From positions 186,001 to 250,000 of the forward strand of contig NZ_JXQM01000001.1 in the NCBI RefSeq assembly GCF_000832065.1: a DNA stretch of 64,000 nt, in the 5' to 3' direction. The stretch comes from Nitrosospira sp. NpAV (lineage in GTDB: Bacteria; Pseudomonadota; Gammaproteobacteria; Burkholderiales; Nitrosomonadaceae). Both the position numbers and the translations under genes were made by a program. Shown in pieces: positions 46,370 to 56,358 of this stretch (within the stretch, counting starts at the first letter, position 1; every line of letters begins with the position of its first letter). The notes under the pieces are model-generated. The model had not been told where the DNA came from, searched no databases, and worked only from the letters and a program-made list of their open reading frames with translations.

Positions 46370-46924
46370 ATGTCTCGTCTGATTCTCTTCAATAAGCCCT
46401 ACGGAGTCATTTGCCAGTTCACGCCTGAGGCGGGGCACAAATCTCTTAAGGACTTTATACCATTGCCGGGTTTTTATCCCGCCGGGCGACTCGATGTCGA
46501 TAGCGAAGGCCTGGTGCTTCTCACCGATGATGGCAAATTGCAAAACAGAATCAGCAGTCCCGAGCACAAGCTATCGAAAACTTACTGGGTGCAGGTAGAG
46601 GGTATCCCCGGGGAAGTTGCACTGGACACGCTACGCCGGGGTGTGGTGTTGGGGTATTTCAAGACAATGCCCGCGCAAGCACGCCTGATGGATGATCCGG
46701 CAAATCTCTGGCCGCGCATACCGCCTATTCGCTTCCGGAAAAATATTCCTGCTTCATGGATTGAATTGACGCTCACGGAAGGCAAAAACCGCCAGGTGAG
46801 GCGCATGACGGCGGCTGTATCTTTCCCTACGCTGCGATTGATCCGCCATGCTATCGGCGCATATTCCCTGCATGGCCTTGCGCCGGGAGAATGGCGCTTC
46901 TCAAAATACGCAGGCCCCCAATAA
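46370..46924 (+). CDS. rluE: 23S rRNA pseudouridine synthase, RluE-like
   Basis: 184 residues, the short RsuA/RluB/RluE form without an S4 domain. The catalytic Asp is in the [20 protein letters not shown] loop; [13 protein letters not shown] and [13 protein letters not shown] are the other family signatures. RluE modifies U2457 of 23S rRNA in E. coli; RluB-type specificity cannot be excluded from sequence alone. 74 bases after the DUF167 gene. Confidence 0.88.
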   Translation: MSRLILFNKPYGVICQFTPEAGHKSLKDFIPLPGFYPAGRLDVDSEGLVLLTDDGKLQNRISSPEHKLSKTYWVQVEGIPGEVALDTLRRGVVLGYFKTMPAQARLMDDPANLWPRIPPIRFRKNIPASWIELTLTEGKNRQVRRMTAAVSFPTLRLIRHAIGAYSLHGLAPGEWRFSKYAGPQ

Positions 46925-47047
46925 AACAATCCCGTTGATTGCAGCATTCAGCAGCGCCACAGCGGGCCCGGCAGTTGCGTGCTTAATCCCTTCACTTTCC
47001 CACAACGAAACATCCTCAGCACCTCTTGAGACTTTCGAGGATACGGC

Positions 47048-48253
47048 TTATTTGGCAATGGTAATGCTCGGCACACCGGTACGGGGCAAATCGGTTACAG
47101 TCATTTGAAACAGAAGGTACACCATCTGGAAGGCACTCCGGTTCCAACGGGCAAGAGGTCCCTTTGTATTCACCGCATAGTACCGGTTATATGAACGAAT
47201 CGATAAATCCTCTTCCGGAAGGACCGAGTCCGATACGACGAGTTCCATTGTGGTGATGGGATTTTCATCATCCTTGATGGGTGGAGTTCTTGGGTCCTTC
47301 TCAACATGATGCTCCGGCTCGTCGCCAATAGAGCGGCCCAGAAAACTGATAACTGCATGGAAACTTCGAAGCCGGAAAACTCCCCTCATAGGCCAGTCTC
47401 CACCCAAATGATTAGGACGGATGTCAAAGGCAACATCGTTGGCGTTCCAGACCCCCGCCTCGTCGTTCAGCTGCGCGCGTTCCTCCGGGGATAGCGTTTC
47501 GGGATCGTAGTTGGTGATGAGAATCGGTCCCGGGACGTGTTTACGAAGCGTATAGGTATTGTCCTGCTTGTTATACTGCACAAAAAACTCTTTCTCCAGA
47601 GCCTGGAAGCCTTCTGCTGAAACTGAACCGGCGGGAATGATCCAGGTGCGTTCCAGATTTAACGGTTCGGCATGAAGCTGGTTCTGGTCTTGAATGGCTG
47701 AAAGATGAAGTACCACGCGACGGAACATTTCATAACCCGATGCATCGGAGGGTCTATTGCGATATGACATCTGTTTTGCGGGGCCCTGAATGCGTACCTC
47801 CTGCGCCATCAGCCTCAGCAACAGATCAATATCGAAGCGCTGGCGGAGCAACAGAGTGAACTTACCTTGCTGAAACGGTGTAAGGAGCCGCTTTGTGAAC
47901 TCCTCCCCTTCAACCGGAACAATGCTGATAGTGGGATTTTCAGCAACGCTGCCGCCGAATATCGGCATCAGAACTTGCCCGGCAAGCCCCCCCAGTGCGG
48001 GGGTAGCCCCTGCGCTGAAACGAAAATCAAAAGTGGCAGCAACGTTCGAAACGCCAGTAAAATGAATCGGTTGATGATGATGTGCGCGGGCGATATTCAT
48101 CAGCAGTTGTTTGGACGCAGCATTAGTAATGGCTTCATCATAGGCCCCCACGGCGCGGTGTAGAGCAATAGGCGATACACAGCCGGAGAGCGCGAGAAAG
48201 GACGCAAGACATACCAGCGTGCCTAATACGGATCGAAGCTGAAGGGCTTTCAT
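47048..48253 (-). CDS. lipoprotein of unknown function
   Basis: 401 residues. The signal LVCLASFLALSGCVSP carries a lipobox Cys at ~25. Conserved-looking parts are LHRAVGAYDEAITNAASKQL followed by LMNIARAHHHQPIHFTGVSN, the Gly/Ala-rich FSAGATPALGGLAG, and a C-terminal RSAFQMVYLLFQMTV. I recall similar hypothetical proteins in other proteobacteria but no assigned role. A 14-bp-stem hairpin at 48284-48317 stands 30 bases before its start and may control it. Monocistronic. Confidence 0.8.
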   Translation of the reverse strand: MKALQLRSVLGTLVCLASFLALSGCVSPIALHRAVGAYDEAITNAASKQLLMNIARAHHHQPIHFTGVSNVAATFDFRFSAGATPALGGLAGQVLMPIFGGSVAENPTISIVPVEGEEFTKRLLTPFQQGKFTLLLRQRFDIDLLLRLMAQEVRIQGPAKQMSYRNRPSDASGYEMFRRVVLHLSAIQDQNQLHAEPLNLERTWIIPAGSVSAEGFQALEKEFFVQYNKQDNTYTLRKHVPGPILITNYDPETLSPEERAQLNDEAGVWNANDVAFDIRPNHLGGDWPMRGVFRLRSFHAVISFLGRSIGDEPEHHVEKDPRTPPIKDDENPITTMELVVSDSVLPEEDLSIRSYNRYYAVNTKGPLARWNRSAFQMVYLLFQMTVTDLPRTGVPSITIAK

Positions 48254-49035
48254 GTGCCTATTTTCATCGGAGTATTGGTCAAAAACGTTTTGGGCAGTTC
48301 TTCGAACTCAAAACGTTCACTGGCCCCAGGTGAGCAATACGGGTTTCGGCTTCATCGAAACTGATCAGGAATGAGCTTCGGATTGCCACCGCCATAATGA
48401 CAGTCCAAGTGGCTAACTCAGGGCTTTAGGCCGACGTAGCGTAATGATTCATGAGCCAATAGCGCGGATATTGTACTTTGGCCGTTACGGAGTGTCTATC
48501 GCCCCGGCATGAAGAATTATGATGACGAGTTATTCAATGGGCCTGCCAGAACCCCTACCAAAGTTCGAGAGTCACGATACGAACACCCATTGAAAACCAC
48601 TGTCGTGAATGACCTTCGTCGAGCCGACAGTCCCATCCAGTTAAACTGGAACTGAAGATATAGAGCTGAAACCTGCTGAACGCTACTTGAGACCCGCCAT
48701 AACCTCACCCCCGGGTCCTTGGGTCACTACGGTAAATCTCCCCCCAAAGAAATTAAGCTGTCCCATGATCTTTGCCTGATAGCCGGAGTCGCAGGTATAA
48801 ACCCTGAAATCCGCTGAAAATGTTGCCGGCATTAAAGAACAGGAACTCCAACGCCGCTTTTTCGGTCTATTGCCGCATGAGGTTAGCAACTAGGATGCGC
48901 TGATCGCATCTGACATTTTGGGTTAAATTGGGCGGCTGGACATGTTCTTTGCTATATTGACATGGAGGCAATCATGATGACAAGAGCAACGCTCGAAAGA
49001 CTGTGATTCGGGATTTCTATATAACGGAGGATCAA
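48254..49035. other. gene-free region of ~780 bp
   Basis: No convincing gene between the divergent lipoprotein and cupredoxin genes. Short open frames (48517-48708 and 48683-48889, minus strand) lack family resemblance and good start sites. The hairpin at 48284-48317 is the only structure found. Confidence 0.5.
48284..48317. promoter_or_regulatory. strong hairpin upstream of lipoprotein gene
   Basis: AACGTTTTG then GGC then AGTTC on the left; GAACT then CAAAACGTT on the right, loop TTC. It gives 14 base pairs with a 3-base bulge. It lies 30 bases upstream of the minus-strand start codon at 48253: an operator, or a 5' leader hairpin able to mask or expose the ribosome-binding site. Confidence 0.5.
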
Positions 49036-49515
49036 ATGAAAAAGATATTGATCGCATCTGCGTTAACCTTGGGCTTGATCTCGACCAGCGCCCTTACTCA
49101 GGATTACGACAACAAAGAGAGAGCTGCATCCGTCGGCAGCCCGGGCGACCCGGCCAACGTGTCGCGTACCATTGAAATAACAATGGTCGAAAACCGTTTC
49201 AAGCCTTCTGAAATAAAGGTGAAGCAGGGGGAAACGGTAAAGTTTGTACTCCAGAACGCTGGCAAGAAAAAGCATGAGATAATGATAGGTACCCCGGAGG
49301 AAATTGATCAGCATGGCAAGATGATGAAAAAATTCCCCGGCAAGGAACATCCCGATGAACCGAATATGATCTCGGTCAACCCGGGCAAGACTGGAGAATT
49401 GGTGTGGCATTTCACTGAAGCGGGCGTGGTCGACTTCGCCTGCCCGTTGCCAGGCCACTTCAAAGGCATGAACTTCAAAGGTATGAAAGGAATAATCGAA
49501 GTGGAGACCAAATGA
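49036..49515 (+). CDS. periplasmic cupredoxin-like protein
   Basis: 159 residues from ATG 49036, which has GGAGG five bases before it and gives a clean signal peptide (MKKILIASALTLGLISTSAL). The mature part is a plastocyanin-like fold: TIEITMVENRFKPSEIKVKQ, then GETVKFVLQN. Candidate type 1 copper ligands are His in GKKKHEIMIG and Cys, His and Met in DFACPLPGHFKGM. Probably a small blue copper carrier or a copper-binding chaperone. Its stop overlaps the start of the DUF411 gene, so the two are coupled. Confidence 0.9.
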   Translation: MKKILIASALTLGLISTSALTQDYDNKERAASVGSPGDPANVSRTIEITMVENRFKPSEIKVKQGETVKFVLQNAGKKKHEIMIGTPEEIDQHGKMMKKFPGKEHPDEPNMISVNPGKTGELVWHFTEAGVVDFACPLPGHFKGMNFKGMKGIIEVETK

Positions 49516-49994
49516 ACAAACTGACTCACAAATTTTTAGCTGGATCTATTCTGGCCGGGGCCTTATGGGGTGTCGCTATGGGCGCCGGTGCGACAACGGT
49601 CGACGTCTACAAGAGCCCAACCTGTAAATGCTGCGCAAAATGGGTCGACCATATGCGCGCAAATGGCTTTACCGTCAACACCCACGATGTGGGCAACAAG
49701 GAAGTACGCGAGCGTGCGGGAATCTCCACCACGCTTGGTTCATGCCATACCGCCCTGGTTGACGGTTACGCGATTGAAGGTCACGTGCCTGCCCAGGATA
49801 TCAAGCGGTTTCTCAAAGAACGTCCCCGCGCTATCGGCTTGACCGCTCCGGGAATGCCCCACGGCTCTCCCGGTATGGAAGGCGCGCGCAGCGATCCTTA
49901 CGATGTCCTTCTAATCAACAAGCAAGGCGATACTACCGTGTACAGCCGCCATCTTCCCTCTGATTCAAAAGAATCCCTGATGAGACTGAAGTGA
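49512..49994 (+). CDS. DUF411 metal-binding periplasmic protein
   Basis: 160 residues. Signal peptide (KFLAGSILAGALWGVAMGAG) then the DUF411 core: VDVYKSPTCKCCAKWVDHMR with the CxCC metal motif, STTLGSCHTALVDGYAIEGH with a further Cys-His pair, and DIKRFLKERPRAIGLTAPGM. DUF411 proteins occur beside copper export genes and are thought to bind copper. Overlaps the cupredoxin gene by 4 bases and runs into the cytochrome gene; together they form a periplasmic copper/redox cluster. Confidence 0.92.
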   Translation: MNKLTHKFLAGSILAGALWGVAMGAGATTVDVYKSPTCKCCAKWVDHMRANGFTVNTHDVGNKEVRERAGISTTLGSCHTALVDGYAIEGHVPAQDIKRFLKERPRAIGLTAPGMPHGSPGMEGARSDPYDVLLINKQGDTTVYSRHLPSDSKESLMRLK

Positions 49995-50089
49995 GGGGCA
50001 TGAAATCTCCTCTTACTGTCACTGTCCCTGGGAACCAGAAAAGAAAATCTTTAACCGCCGCATTCGTGCGGATGAATACAAAAGGTATC

Positions 50090-50665
50090 ATGAACCTGCA
50101 TTACTTCTTTCTGGCAAGCGTAGCTGTCTTTGTCGCCGGTTGCGGTGAATCGAAGCCTCCTGCCGCTGCGCCGGCACCACCCGTTGTTGCGCCCGCGCCT
50201 ACCGCTGCCGCGCCGGCCGCGCCCTCTATCGACTCAGCCCCTTCCGTTGCCAAACCGGCACCCTCTGCCCCGCCGGCGGCGGAACCAAAAAACCTAGCGG
50301 CGCGTAAGCTGGATCCAGAGAAAATCAAGCGGGGCGAAGCGGTTTATCGCGCAAATTGTGCCAATTGTCATGGACCCAATGGGGAAGCCACGCCAGGCTG
50401 GCGCACTCCCGGCGCTGACGGCAGGTACCCGCCGCCGCCACTGGACGGCAGCGCCCACGCCTGGCATCACTCAACCGAGACACTGGAAAGAATGATCCGG
50501 GTAGGCAGTCCGGCTGATATCGGAGGCATGCCAGCGTGGGATGGCAAGTTGACAAACCAGCAAATCGATGACGTGATTGTCTGGATCAAATCACTATGGC
50601 CAGATGAAGTTTACGATATCTGGTATAAGGAAATAGAGAATAAGCCGGAACCGAAGAAAAATTGA
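50090..50665 (+). CDS. lipoprotein c-type cytochrome
   Basis: 191 residues from the ATG at 50090, which fits the lipoprotein signal YFFLASVAVFVAGCGES; a start at 49991 overlapping the DUF411 end is open too. A Pro/Ala-rich tether (~22-75) leads to a single class I haem domain: NCANCHGPNGE (CxxCH) and a distal Met in GGMPAWDGKLT. Such membrane-anchored monohaem cytochromes pass electrons to oxidases or reductases. Its neighbours suggest a role with the cupredoxin. Also follows DUF411 closely. Confidence 0.9.
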   Translation: MNLHYFFLASVAVFVAGCGESKPPAAAPAPPVVAPAPTAAAPAAPSIDSAPSVAKPAPSAPPAAEPKNLAARKLDPEKIKRGEAVYRANCANCHGPNGEATPGWRTPGADGRYPPPPLDGSAHAWHHSTETLERMIRVGSPADIGGMPAWDGKLTNQQIDDVIVWIKSLWPDEVYDIWYKEIENKPEPKKN

Positions 50666-50711
50666 GCGCCTACTATAGTTTCCTGTAGATTTCGCCAGGT
50701 GAAACAGCGGC

Positions 50712-51429
50712 TCATTCTGAACTGCTGGGACTCCAGAAGGCTTGGCTGATGTAAGCTTCGAGCGCCAGCCGCGCGATAAGACGGTCAAGTTCCTCACCGT
50801 CGACCGAGGCAGCCAGCAGTACGGCCTCGATCTCCACTTCGTTCGCCCCGAAGGGATGCACTACAAGATCGCTTGTCGGGTAGTTGGCCTCTTCAAGGCT
50901 CTGCTCCAACAATGCGAGCGCATCCTTCTGATACTCACGTTTGGCAATCACATAGACTGTGTTGGTCATCTCCACGCCTGGCGTGTAGTTGGGCTGGCGG
51001 TTGATGCGATTCACCACCGGCCGCAAAAGTGTGTTGGCCGTGAGCACGAAGATCGTGCCGAGTAGCGCTTCCAGGATCAGATCGGCCCCGGCCGCGGCCC
51101 CCACCGCCGCCGAACCTCACAGTGTAACAGCGGTGTTGATTCCCCGGACATTACCTTCCTCGCGCATGATCACCCCGGCACCGAGGAAGCCAATGCCGGA
51201 GACTACGTAGGCGATAACATGAACAGCCCCCTTCGTGACCCTGCAGACGATTCGCCATGTCCACAAATAACGCTGCACCGACGGCTACTAGCACGTTGGT
51301 TCTGAGCCCTGCCGTGCGTTGCCGGAATTGACGCTCCAGGCCGATGAGCCCTCCCATGATAAATGCGGTGGCGAGACTCAACGAGGTGTCGGCCAGAGAG
51401 AGCAAGTTGATATTTTCGATTGCTTCCAT
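50712..51429 (-). pseudogene. mgtC: MgtC/SapB-family protein, two disruptions
   Basis: N-terminal part (51429 down to ~51230) has the MgtC signature FIMGGLIGLERQFRQRTAGL and NVLVAVGAALFVDMANRL. A run of five C on the plus strand at 51227-51231 (one more than the open frame needs) shifts the frame; after correction the sequence continues AVHVIAYVVSGIGFLGAGVI, then an in-frame TGA at 51117-51119 stands where Trp of the family's TLW-G-SAA motif belongs. The C-terminal part (GAAAGADLILEALLGTIFVL and an ACT-like domain) is intact to 50712. MgtC is a membrane protein needed for growth at low Mg2+. A sequencing error could explain the G run, hardly both changes. Confidence 0.8.
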
Positions 51430-51649
51430 AATGTACCTCGCTGCCCGCCGTAATGGCGGGAGAATCGAGTGCTTGGCCTCAAGTTATCGGGAACCGGACT
51501 AAAGATAGGCGTCGGCATGGGCAAACATAACATGCGGGCTCCATCTTAAGACAATACGCTATCGCAAAGCCAAACGCACTTGTCTTTCTGCTCTGTGGTT
51601 TTATATCCCGGAAAACATCAAGAATTCCCTTGCGGAATCGGGCTGGAAA

Positions 51650-53098
51650 CTAAAACTCGGCATGGACTCTCATCCCGAAAACATTTATGGGGCCACGATC
51701 AGCGTTGAAGCCCGGGTTGGTAATATGCTGATAATCGGCCGTCACCCATAGCGAGCTCAGTAGACTGAGGCTATAAAAAATATCCACGACGTTTTCAGGA
51801 CCCCTTTTAATCCGGCCGTCGCCGACGAATCCATCAATACCGCCCATACCCAGATACCTGGCATGCTCGTCCGAAATCCAGCCTGCGGCAAATCCGATTC
51901 CAAGCGAATCCCTTTTACGCCCCCACCGGGAACCGCGGGCCAGAGCACCTAAGGAGATTGATCTGTCAGTTGACGTATAGGTATACACTTCGGTTTTGCC
52001 GTCGCTGTACATTCCCCGGAAGAACAATCCGATATCGCCCAACACCTGCTGCTCGAGATTGATCCCTATGCCCATTTTCTCGTTGGGTCTACGTGCCCAG
52101 CATAAATCTGGGGCTCCCGCGTTTGCGGATCCATAATTGAAACTCGTGCAGGTTGTGGCATTTCTATTAGGGTCGGATTGGAAGGCGGCAATGGCATCAC
52201 TGAATTTACCCATGTTTTCATGATTCCTGTAAGCCAGCACCCTTACGGCGCCAGGCTGGCCATTCAACAGATGCTTATGCTCAAACTCAACTTGCTGTCC
52301 ATAATAGGTAAATATTCTCGTGTCGATGGCAAGTTGGTTGGGATCGATGGGAACGGCTGCATGACCGAAGCGCACCGCCCAATTGTCATGAATGTATTCG
52401 CCTACAGCACCCCAGGTATATCCCTTCGCATCTGCGGCAAAATCGAAGGCAGCATACGTCATGAAGCCCATGTTAAAAAATTGCCGGCGCAAATCGCCGG
52501 AGTACGAATTCTTGTCGAAGAAATCGAGGACACTGAATTTGCCAACCCTGACAACGAGGCGCCTGCTGTCCACGGTTGTGCCAAGTTGCATTGGATCGGA
52601 GTCAAGTTGTATGCGGTCTCCACCAAACCCCCAAGTCTGCTTGAAAAATAATCTGGATGTAAAATAGACAGGAACTTCAGAGCCGCCCTTTTGCAGCTCG
52701 AAGTTATGTATCGCTCCCCCCAGACCCTTCAAATCGGATAAAGGCCGCGTGGAAATCATGTCCGGCGCATAATAAATTTCACCACCGTTCCAGGTCTTGA
52801 ATCCCAGATACAGCGTAGCGGTTCCGCTAAAGCTTCTTTCGCTTTCCGGCAACAGAGAGTTGGGGCTTCCATTCAGATTGGTATACAAGGCCGGGAATGC
52901 GCCTTTCCAACTGGAAATATAGGTGAACTGGCCATAGGCGTTCCAACGTTCGTCCTTCAGATCATGCCACCCCTTTTTTGCCAACAAATTCATGAAATCG
53001 AATGCATCTGTAGCGCGTGGATCCGGCTCGGTCTGTGCCTGAACCGACACTACGGTAAGCAACATGGAACAAAGAAAAAGTATCCTTACAAGCGCCAT
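51650..53098 (-). CDS. outer-membrane porin, OprB/carbohydrate-selective type
   Basis: 482 residues from ATG 53098, giving the signal peptide LVRILFLCSMLLTVVSVQAQ. A longer start at 53191 is open but would bury the signal. The mature protein is all amphipathic strands with aromatic belts, e.g. WNAYGQFTYISSWKGAFPAL, ATLYLGFKTWNGGEIYYAPD, LWVTADYQHITNPGFNADRG, and ends with the C-terminal Phe used for barrel insertion (VHAEF). The family admits sugars or other small solutes. Likely regulated: a 600-bp upstream region with an inverted repeat. No transport genes adjacent. Confidence 0.88.
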   Translation of the reverse strand: MALVRILFLCSMLLTVVSVQAQTEPDPRATDAFDFMNLLAKKGWHDLKDERWNAYGQFTYISSWKGAFPALYTNLNGSPNSLLPESERSFSGTATLYLGFKTWNGGEIYYAPDMISTRPLSDLKGLGGAIHNFELQKGGSEVPVYFTSRLFFKQTWGFGGDRIQLDSDPMQLGTTVDSRRLVVRVGKFSVLDFFDKNSYSGDLRRQFFNMGFMTYAAFDFAADAKGYTWGAVGEYIHDNWAVRFGHAAVPIDPNQLAIDTRIFTYYGQQVEFEHKHLLNGQPGAVRVLAYRNHENMGKFSDAIAAFQSDPNRNATTCTSFNYGSANAGAPDLCWARRPNEKMGIGINLEQQVLGDIGLFFRGMYSDGKTEVYTYTSTDRSISLGALARGSRWGRKRDSLGIGFAAGWISDEHARYLGMGGIDGFVGDGRIKRGPENVVDIFYSLSLLSSLWVTADYQHITNPGFNADRGPINVFGMRVHAEF

Positions 53099-53697
53099 TG
53101 CTCTGATATTTTCTGAACCCCGGCGTTTTGTCCCAAGCAATTTGGAATTTGACCGGCAATTGGCGTGGACAATTTTTTGAAAGGATGCCACTGGCTTATC
53201 ACTCCAGACGGGGAGTTTTGAATTTTAATCATTCTGCTCGATGTAGCTATCAAACGGCATCAGTGGTGGAGCCCGAATGCGCAGACTGATTGAGATTTAT
53301 TAAAACCATTCGTAGGTATATGCTTGGATAGCCCGGCACAGTGACGGTGGCGAATACGCATCACTTCCGCGCAGGCAATACCCACATGGCATCAGACCGA
53401 AATCATGCAGAAGCCTCGCGTACTAAACCGAAGATTCAACAATCAATAGGTATATTTTTGGGGTAACCAGAATGTTAACGACAGGGGCCACTAACATTGA
53501 GATACCACCATCCGCCTACGGCAAGATGATGGCAAGGGAATCTTGCGTGATCTTACCGCGACAGGGCCAAAACATTATTTTGGTAACTACAACTACCAGA
53601 ACTAGTGCCCACAAGTGGACTCCATAAAATAAGTATGGGCGCACCATACTTAAAAAATACACGAGTAAAGTTAAATTTTTATTACTATTAAGCGGAA
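53099..53697. other. gene-free region upstream of porin
   Basis: About 600 bases without a supported gene. AATGTTA at 53471-53477 and TAACATT at 53492-53498 form a 7-bp inverted repeat 370 bases before the porin start; whether it is an operator is unknown. AT-rich toward the right end, where the ATPase remnant begins. Confidence 0.4.
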
Positions 53698-53880
53698 TTA
53701 AGCGGAAATCTGCTTCCGGCTTCTATCCGGCGGTCGGCTGATCCACTCGTAGAGCAGCCGCTGTACCAGAAGTTGCACCGGCAACATGGGCAGAAAGGTA
53801 CTCGTCCCCAAAACCGAGAAGATGTTGCTAAAGTTGAATGGAGTGGAATCCACCCAGGTGGGATCTGCGATTCCATAAGC
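53698..53880 (-). pseudogene. P-type Mg2+ ATPase remnant (MgtA-like)
   Basis: 60 codons and a stop, without a start, reading PFNFSNIFSVLGTSTFLPML then PVQLLVQRLLYEWISRP. This resembles the NFGN-x-FSVL / FLPMLP-x-QLL-x-QNL stretch before the late membrane helices of MgtA/MgtB magnesium-import ATPases. The rest of the gene (~800 residues) is absent on both sides. Near the broken mgtC, with the porin gene between. Identification rests on one segment, so moderate. Confidence 0.5.
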
Positions 53881-54058
53881 ATATTATCCCACGGGCGATA
53901 ATTAGCTTAATAAGAAAGACTGCGATATCGGCTTAAAGCGGGTAAGTGCCCCAAGGGTTGGGATATCAAGCCAATCAATTGGCTATCTACTGCTAAATAG
54001 CCATCACTGACTTTGTCCCATTAATTCCGTTCCGGATCGCGGGCATCACAATGAAAAC

Positions 54059-54457
54059 TTAGGCCGGCTCTACCTTCGGCGCTGCTTTCTTTACCGCGGC
54101 ACGGGCGGGAAGCTTCTCGCGAATGCGCGCCGATTTACCGGAACGATCCCGCAGATAATAAAGCTTGGCGCGGCGGACATCGCCACGACGTTTGATCTCT
54201 ACGCTGGCAATGAGCGGTGAATAGGTCTGAAAAGTCCGTTCCACGCCCTCGCCGCTGGACACCTTACGCACGGTAAAGGCCGAATTGAGACCACGATTAC
54301 GCTTGGCGATAACAACGCCTTCATAAGCTTGTACGCGTTTACGGTCGCCTTCAACCACTTTGACGTTAACGATGACGGTATCGCCCGGGGCGAAATCCGG
54401 AATTGTTTTGCTCAGACGGCTGATTTCTTCGTTTTCAAGTTGTTCGATCAGATTCAT
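54059..54457 (-). CDS. rplS: ribosomal protein bL19
   Basis: 132 residues: a 50S subunit protein at the 30S interface. The core [40 protein letters not shown] and [20 protein letters not shown] is canonical; an Ala/Lys-rich tail is appended. Last gene of the rpsP-rimM-trmD-rplS operon. Confidence 0.97.
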   Translation of the reverse strand: MNLIEQLENEEISRLSKTIPDFAPGDTVIVNVKVVEGDRKRVQAYEGVVIAKRNRGLNSAFTVRKVSSGEGVERTFQTYSPLIASVEIKRRGDVRRAKLYYLRDRSGKSARIREKLPARAAVKKAAPKVEPA

Positions 54458-54497
54458 TTGCTACTCCTTACTTTTATTTCGCTTGGTTTCTATTGCT

Positions 54498-55268
54498 TCA
54501 ATTCGATTCATAAGCGTGCTTGAACGCTTCGAGCAACTCCCTTTCTTCTCCGGTCAGGCCACGTTCGATTTTCAACGCCAGTAAATCCGGCCTCCTCAGC
54601 CATGTCCTGCCCAGCGATTGCTGCAGACGCCAGCGCCTGATTCTGGCGTGATTGCCGGACATGAGAACTTCCGGCACGGGCTCACCCTCATAGACTTCCG
54701 GTCGTGTATATTGGGGAAAATCAAGCAGCCCGCTCACAAACGAATCCTGGCTGGCTGAATCCGCATCTCCCAACACCCCTGGCATCTGCCGCACCATACT
54801 ATCTATCAACACCATTGCCGCCAGCTCTCCGCCCGAGAGCACATAATCGCCGATGGAAATTTCGTCATCCACCATACGCCCAATCAAGCGCTCATCCACA
54901 CCTTCATAACGACCGGCAAGCAGCACCAATGATGGCAGTTCACACAGTTTCATTACCAGATCATGGTCTAGCAAGCGTCCCTGTGGGGAAAGATAGATTA
55001 CTTTTGCCCCATCAACGCCATTGCCCGTCTGCCGGATCCTGGCTGCGTTGACGGCTTTTTCCAGCGGCTGCGCCAGCATCAACATTCCAGGGCCGCCGCC
55101 ATAAGGACGATCATCCACCGTACGATGATTATCCTCAGTAAAATCGCGCGGATTCCAGGTATGCAACCGGTAAATCCCGTTTTCCTTCGCCCGGCCGGTT
55201 ATCCCGTATCGGGTGATGGCGTCGAACATTTCGGGGAACAGCGTAATGACGTCGAACTCAAAAGTCAC
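54498..55268 (-). CDS. trmD: tRNA (guanine-N1)-methyltransferase
   Basis: 256 residues. Methylates G37 of tRNAs with SAM. SPOUT knot fold: [57 protein letters not shown] and the knot [20 protein letters not shown]; the catalytic Asp-Arg region in YGGGPGM and the trailing [19 protein letters not shown] are present. Two bases after rimM and 40 before rplS. Confidence 0.97.
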   Translation of the reverse strand: MTFEFDVITLFPEMFDAITRYGITGRAKENGIYRLHTWNPRDFTEDNHRTVDDRPYGGGPGMLMLAQPLEKAVNAARIRQTGNGVDGAKVIYLSPQGRLLDHDLVMKLCELPSLVLLAGRYEGVDERLIGRMVDDEISIGDYVLSGGELAAMVLIDSMVRQMPGVLGDADSASQDSFVSGLLDFPQYTRPEVYEGEPVPEVLMSGNHARIRRWRLQQSLGRTWLRRPDLLALKIERGLTGEERELLEAFKHAYESN

Positions 55269-55270
55269 GA

Positions 55271-55840
55271 CTAGTAGTCCATACCCCAGTCCACCGTTAT
55301 CCGATAAGCCTTTAAGTCCACCTTAACGATCACCTGACTGACAAAGGGGATCAAGCGTTCCCTTTCTCCTTCTATCGGGCTTTGTACTTGAAGCACATCG
55401 TTGGCGCCGGTTTCCAATAATCCGGTTACTTTCCCCAATTCTTCATTCCGCAGATTGATGACGTCAAGGCCGATCAGATCCGACCAGTAGTAGCCATCTT
55501 TACCACTTTTTGACAAATCCGGTAACTGGCTGCGAGGCACCGCAATCTGCATACCTTTCAACCGCATTGCCGCAGTACGATCGGCATATGGTTCAAGTGC
55601 GGCCGTCAATAAGCTCCCGTGAACTTCGCAGCCGGTAACTTTTACCTCACGCCATTCCCCATTGCCTCTGCCCAGCCACCAGATGGGGTAGTCAAGCAAT
55701 CCATCCACAGATTCAGTATAGGGAAAAACCTTGATCCAGCCTAATACACCAAAGGGGCCGGCAACGCGCCCCATCACTACCATTGGCTCGATTTCTATGC
55801 CCGAATTAACTGCTTCCCGCGGCTTTTTGTTTTGCACCAA
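55271..55840 (-). CDS. rimM: 16S rRNA processing protein RimM
   Basis: 189 residues as drawn. The RimM N-terminal barrel starts [20 protein letters not shown], the PRC-barrel half holds [20 protein letters not shown] and the C-terminus [20 protein letters not shown]. The ATG at 55840 overlaps rpsP by 35 bases; an in-frame ATG at 55783 also fits the family's start (MVVMGRV) and leaves 22 bases after rpsP, so the start is uncertain. Helps 30S head assembly by acting on bS1-free 16S rRNA and uS19. Confidence 0.94.
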   Translation of the reverse strand: MVQNKKPREAVNSGIEIEPMVVMGRVAGPFGVLGWIKVFPYTESVDGLLDYPIWWLGRGNGEWREVKVTGCEVHGSLLTAALEPYADRTAAMRLKGMQIAVPRSQLPDLSKSGKDGYYWSDLIGLDVINLRNEELGKVTGLLETGANDVLQVQSPIEGERERLIPFVSQVIVKVDLKAYRITVDWGMDY

Positions 55841-56072
55841 ACTGTCTGATCAGTCTTGTGACGGTGTCGGATAACCGTGCGCCTTGTGACTGCCAATGAG
55901 TGACGCGATCCAATTGAACACGCAATGTTTCTTCGCTTTCAACCCCCCTGGGGTTATAAAAACCAATGCGCTCAATGAATTTGCCATCACGGGCATCGCG
56001 GGAATCCGCTACTACCATATTGAAAAACGGGCGTTTCTTGGCACCGCTGCGCGCCAATCGAATAATGACCAT
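55806..56072 (-). CDS. rpsP: ribosomal protein bS16
   Basis: 88 residues: [40 protein letters not shown] and a Val-Thr-rich helix at the C-terminus. 30S subunit protein, first gene of the rpsP-rimM-trmD-rplS operon. No promoter could be set with confidence in the ~290 bases before it. Confidence 0.97.
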   Translation of the reverse strand: MVIIRLARSGAKKRPFFNMVVADSRDARDGKFIERIGFYNPRGVESEETLRVQLDRVTHWQSQGARLSDTVTRLIRQFGAKQKAAGSS

Positions 56073-56358
56073 ATATATGCCTGTATGGGTCCGAAACCGA
56101 AAAGGGTGTGATTTTACGGTAATTTTTACCCTGTTAGCAAGTTATATCATGTTGCTGGCAGTATAAAAAACTGCCGCCGGAAGAAGGCACGCTCCACGGA
56201 AGATTTGTCGCGCGATTTCCGGCAGCCTGCTGGACTTGAAGAATCGCAGGCGGAAAAAACTGGACGAGACAGATTTGACGATCTCAAGGGCCAACAGTTG
56301 CTTCATATGGATCGGCCAGTCACTTTTGCAACCGGTTTCCTCCAAGTCCGGCAAGCTG

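Noticed and set aside
48517-48889. Two small minus-strand frames (63 and 68 residues)
   Set aside because: Overlapping each other in different frames, no ribosome-binding site or family resemblance.
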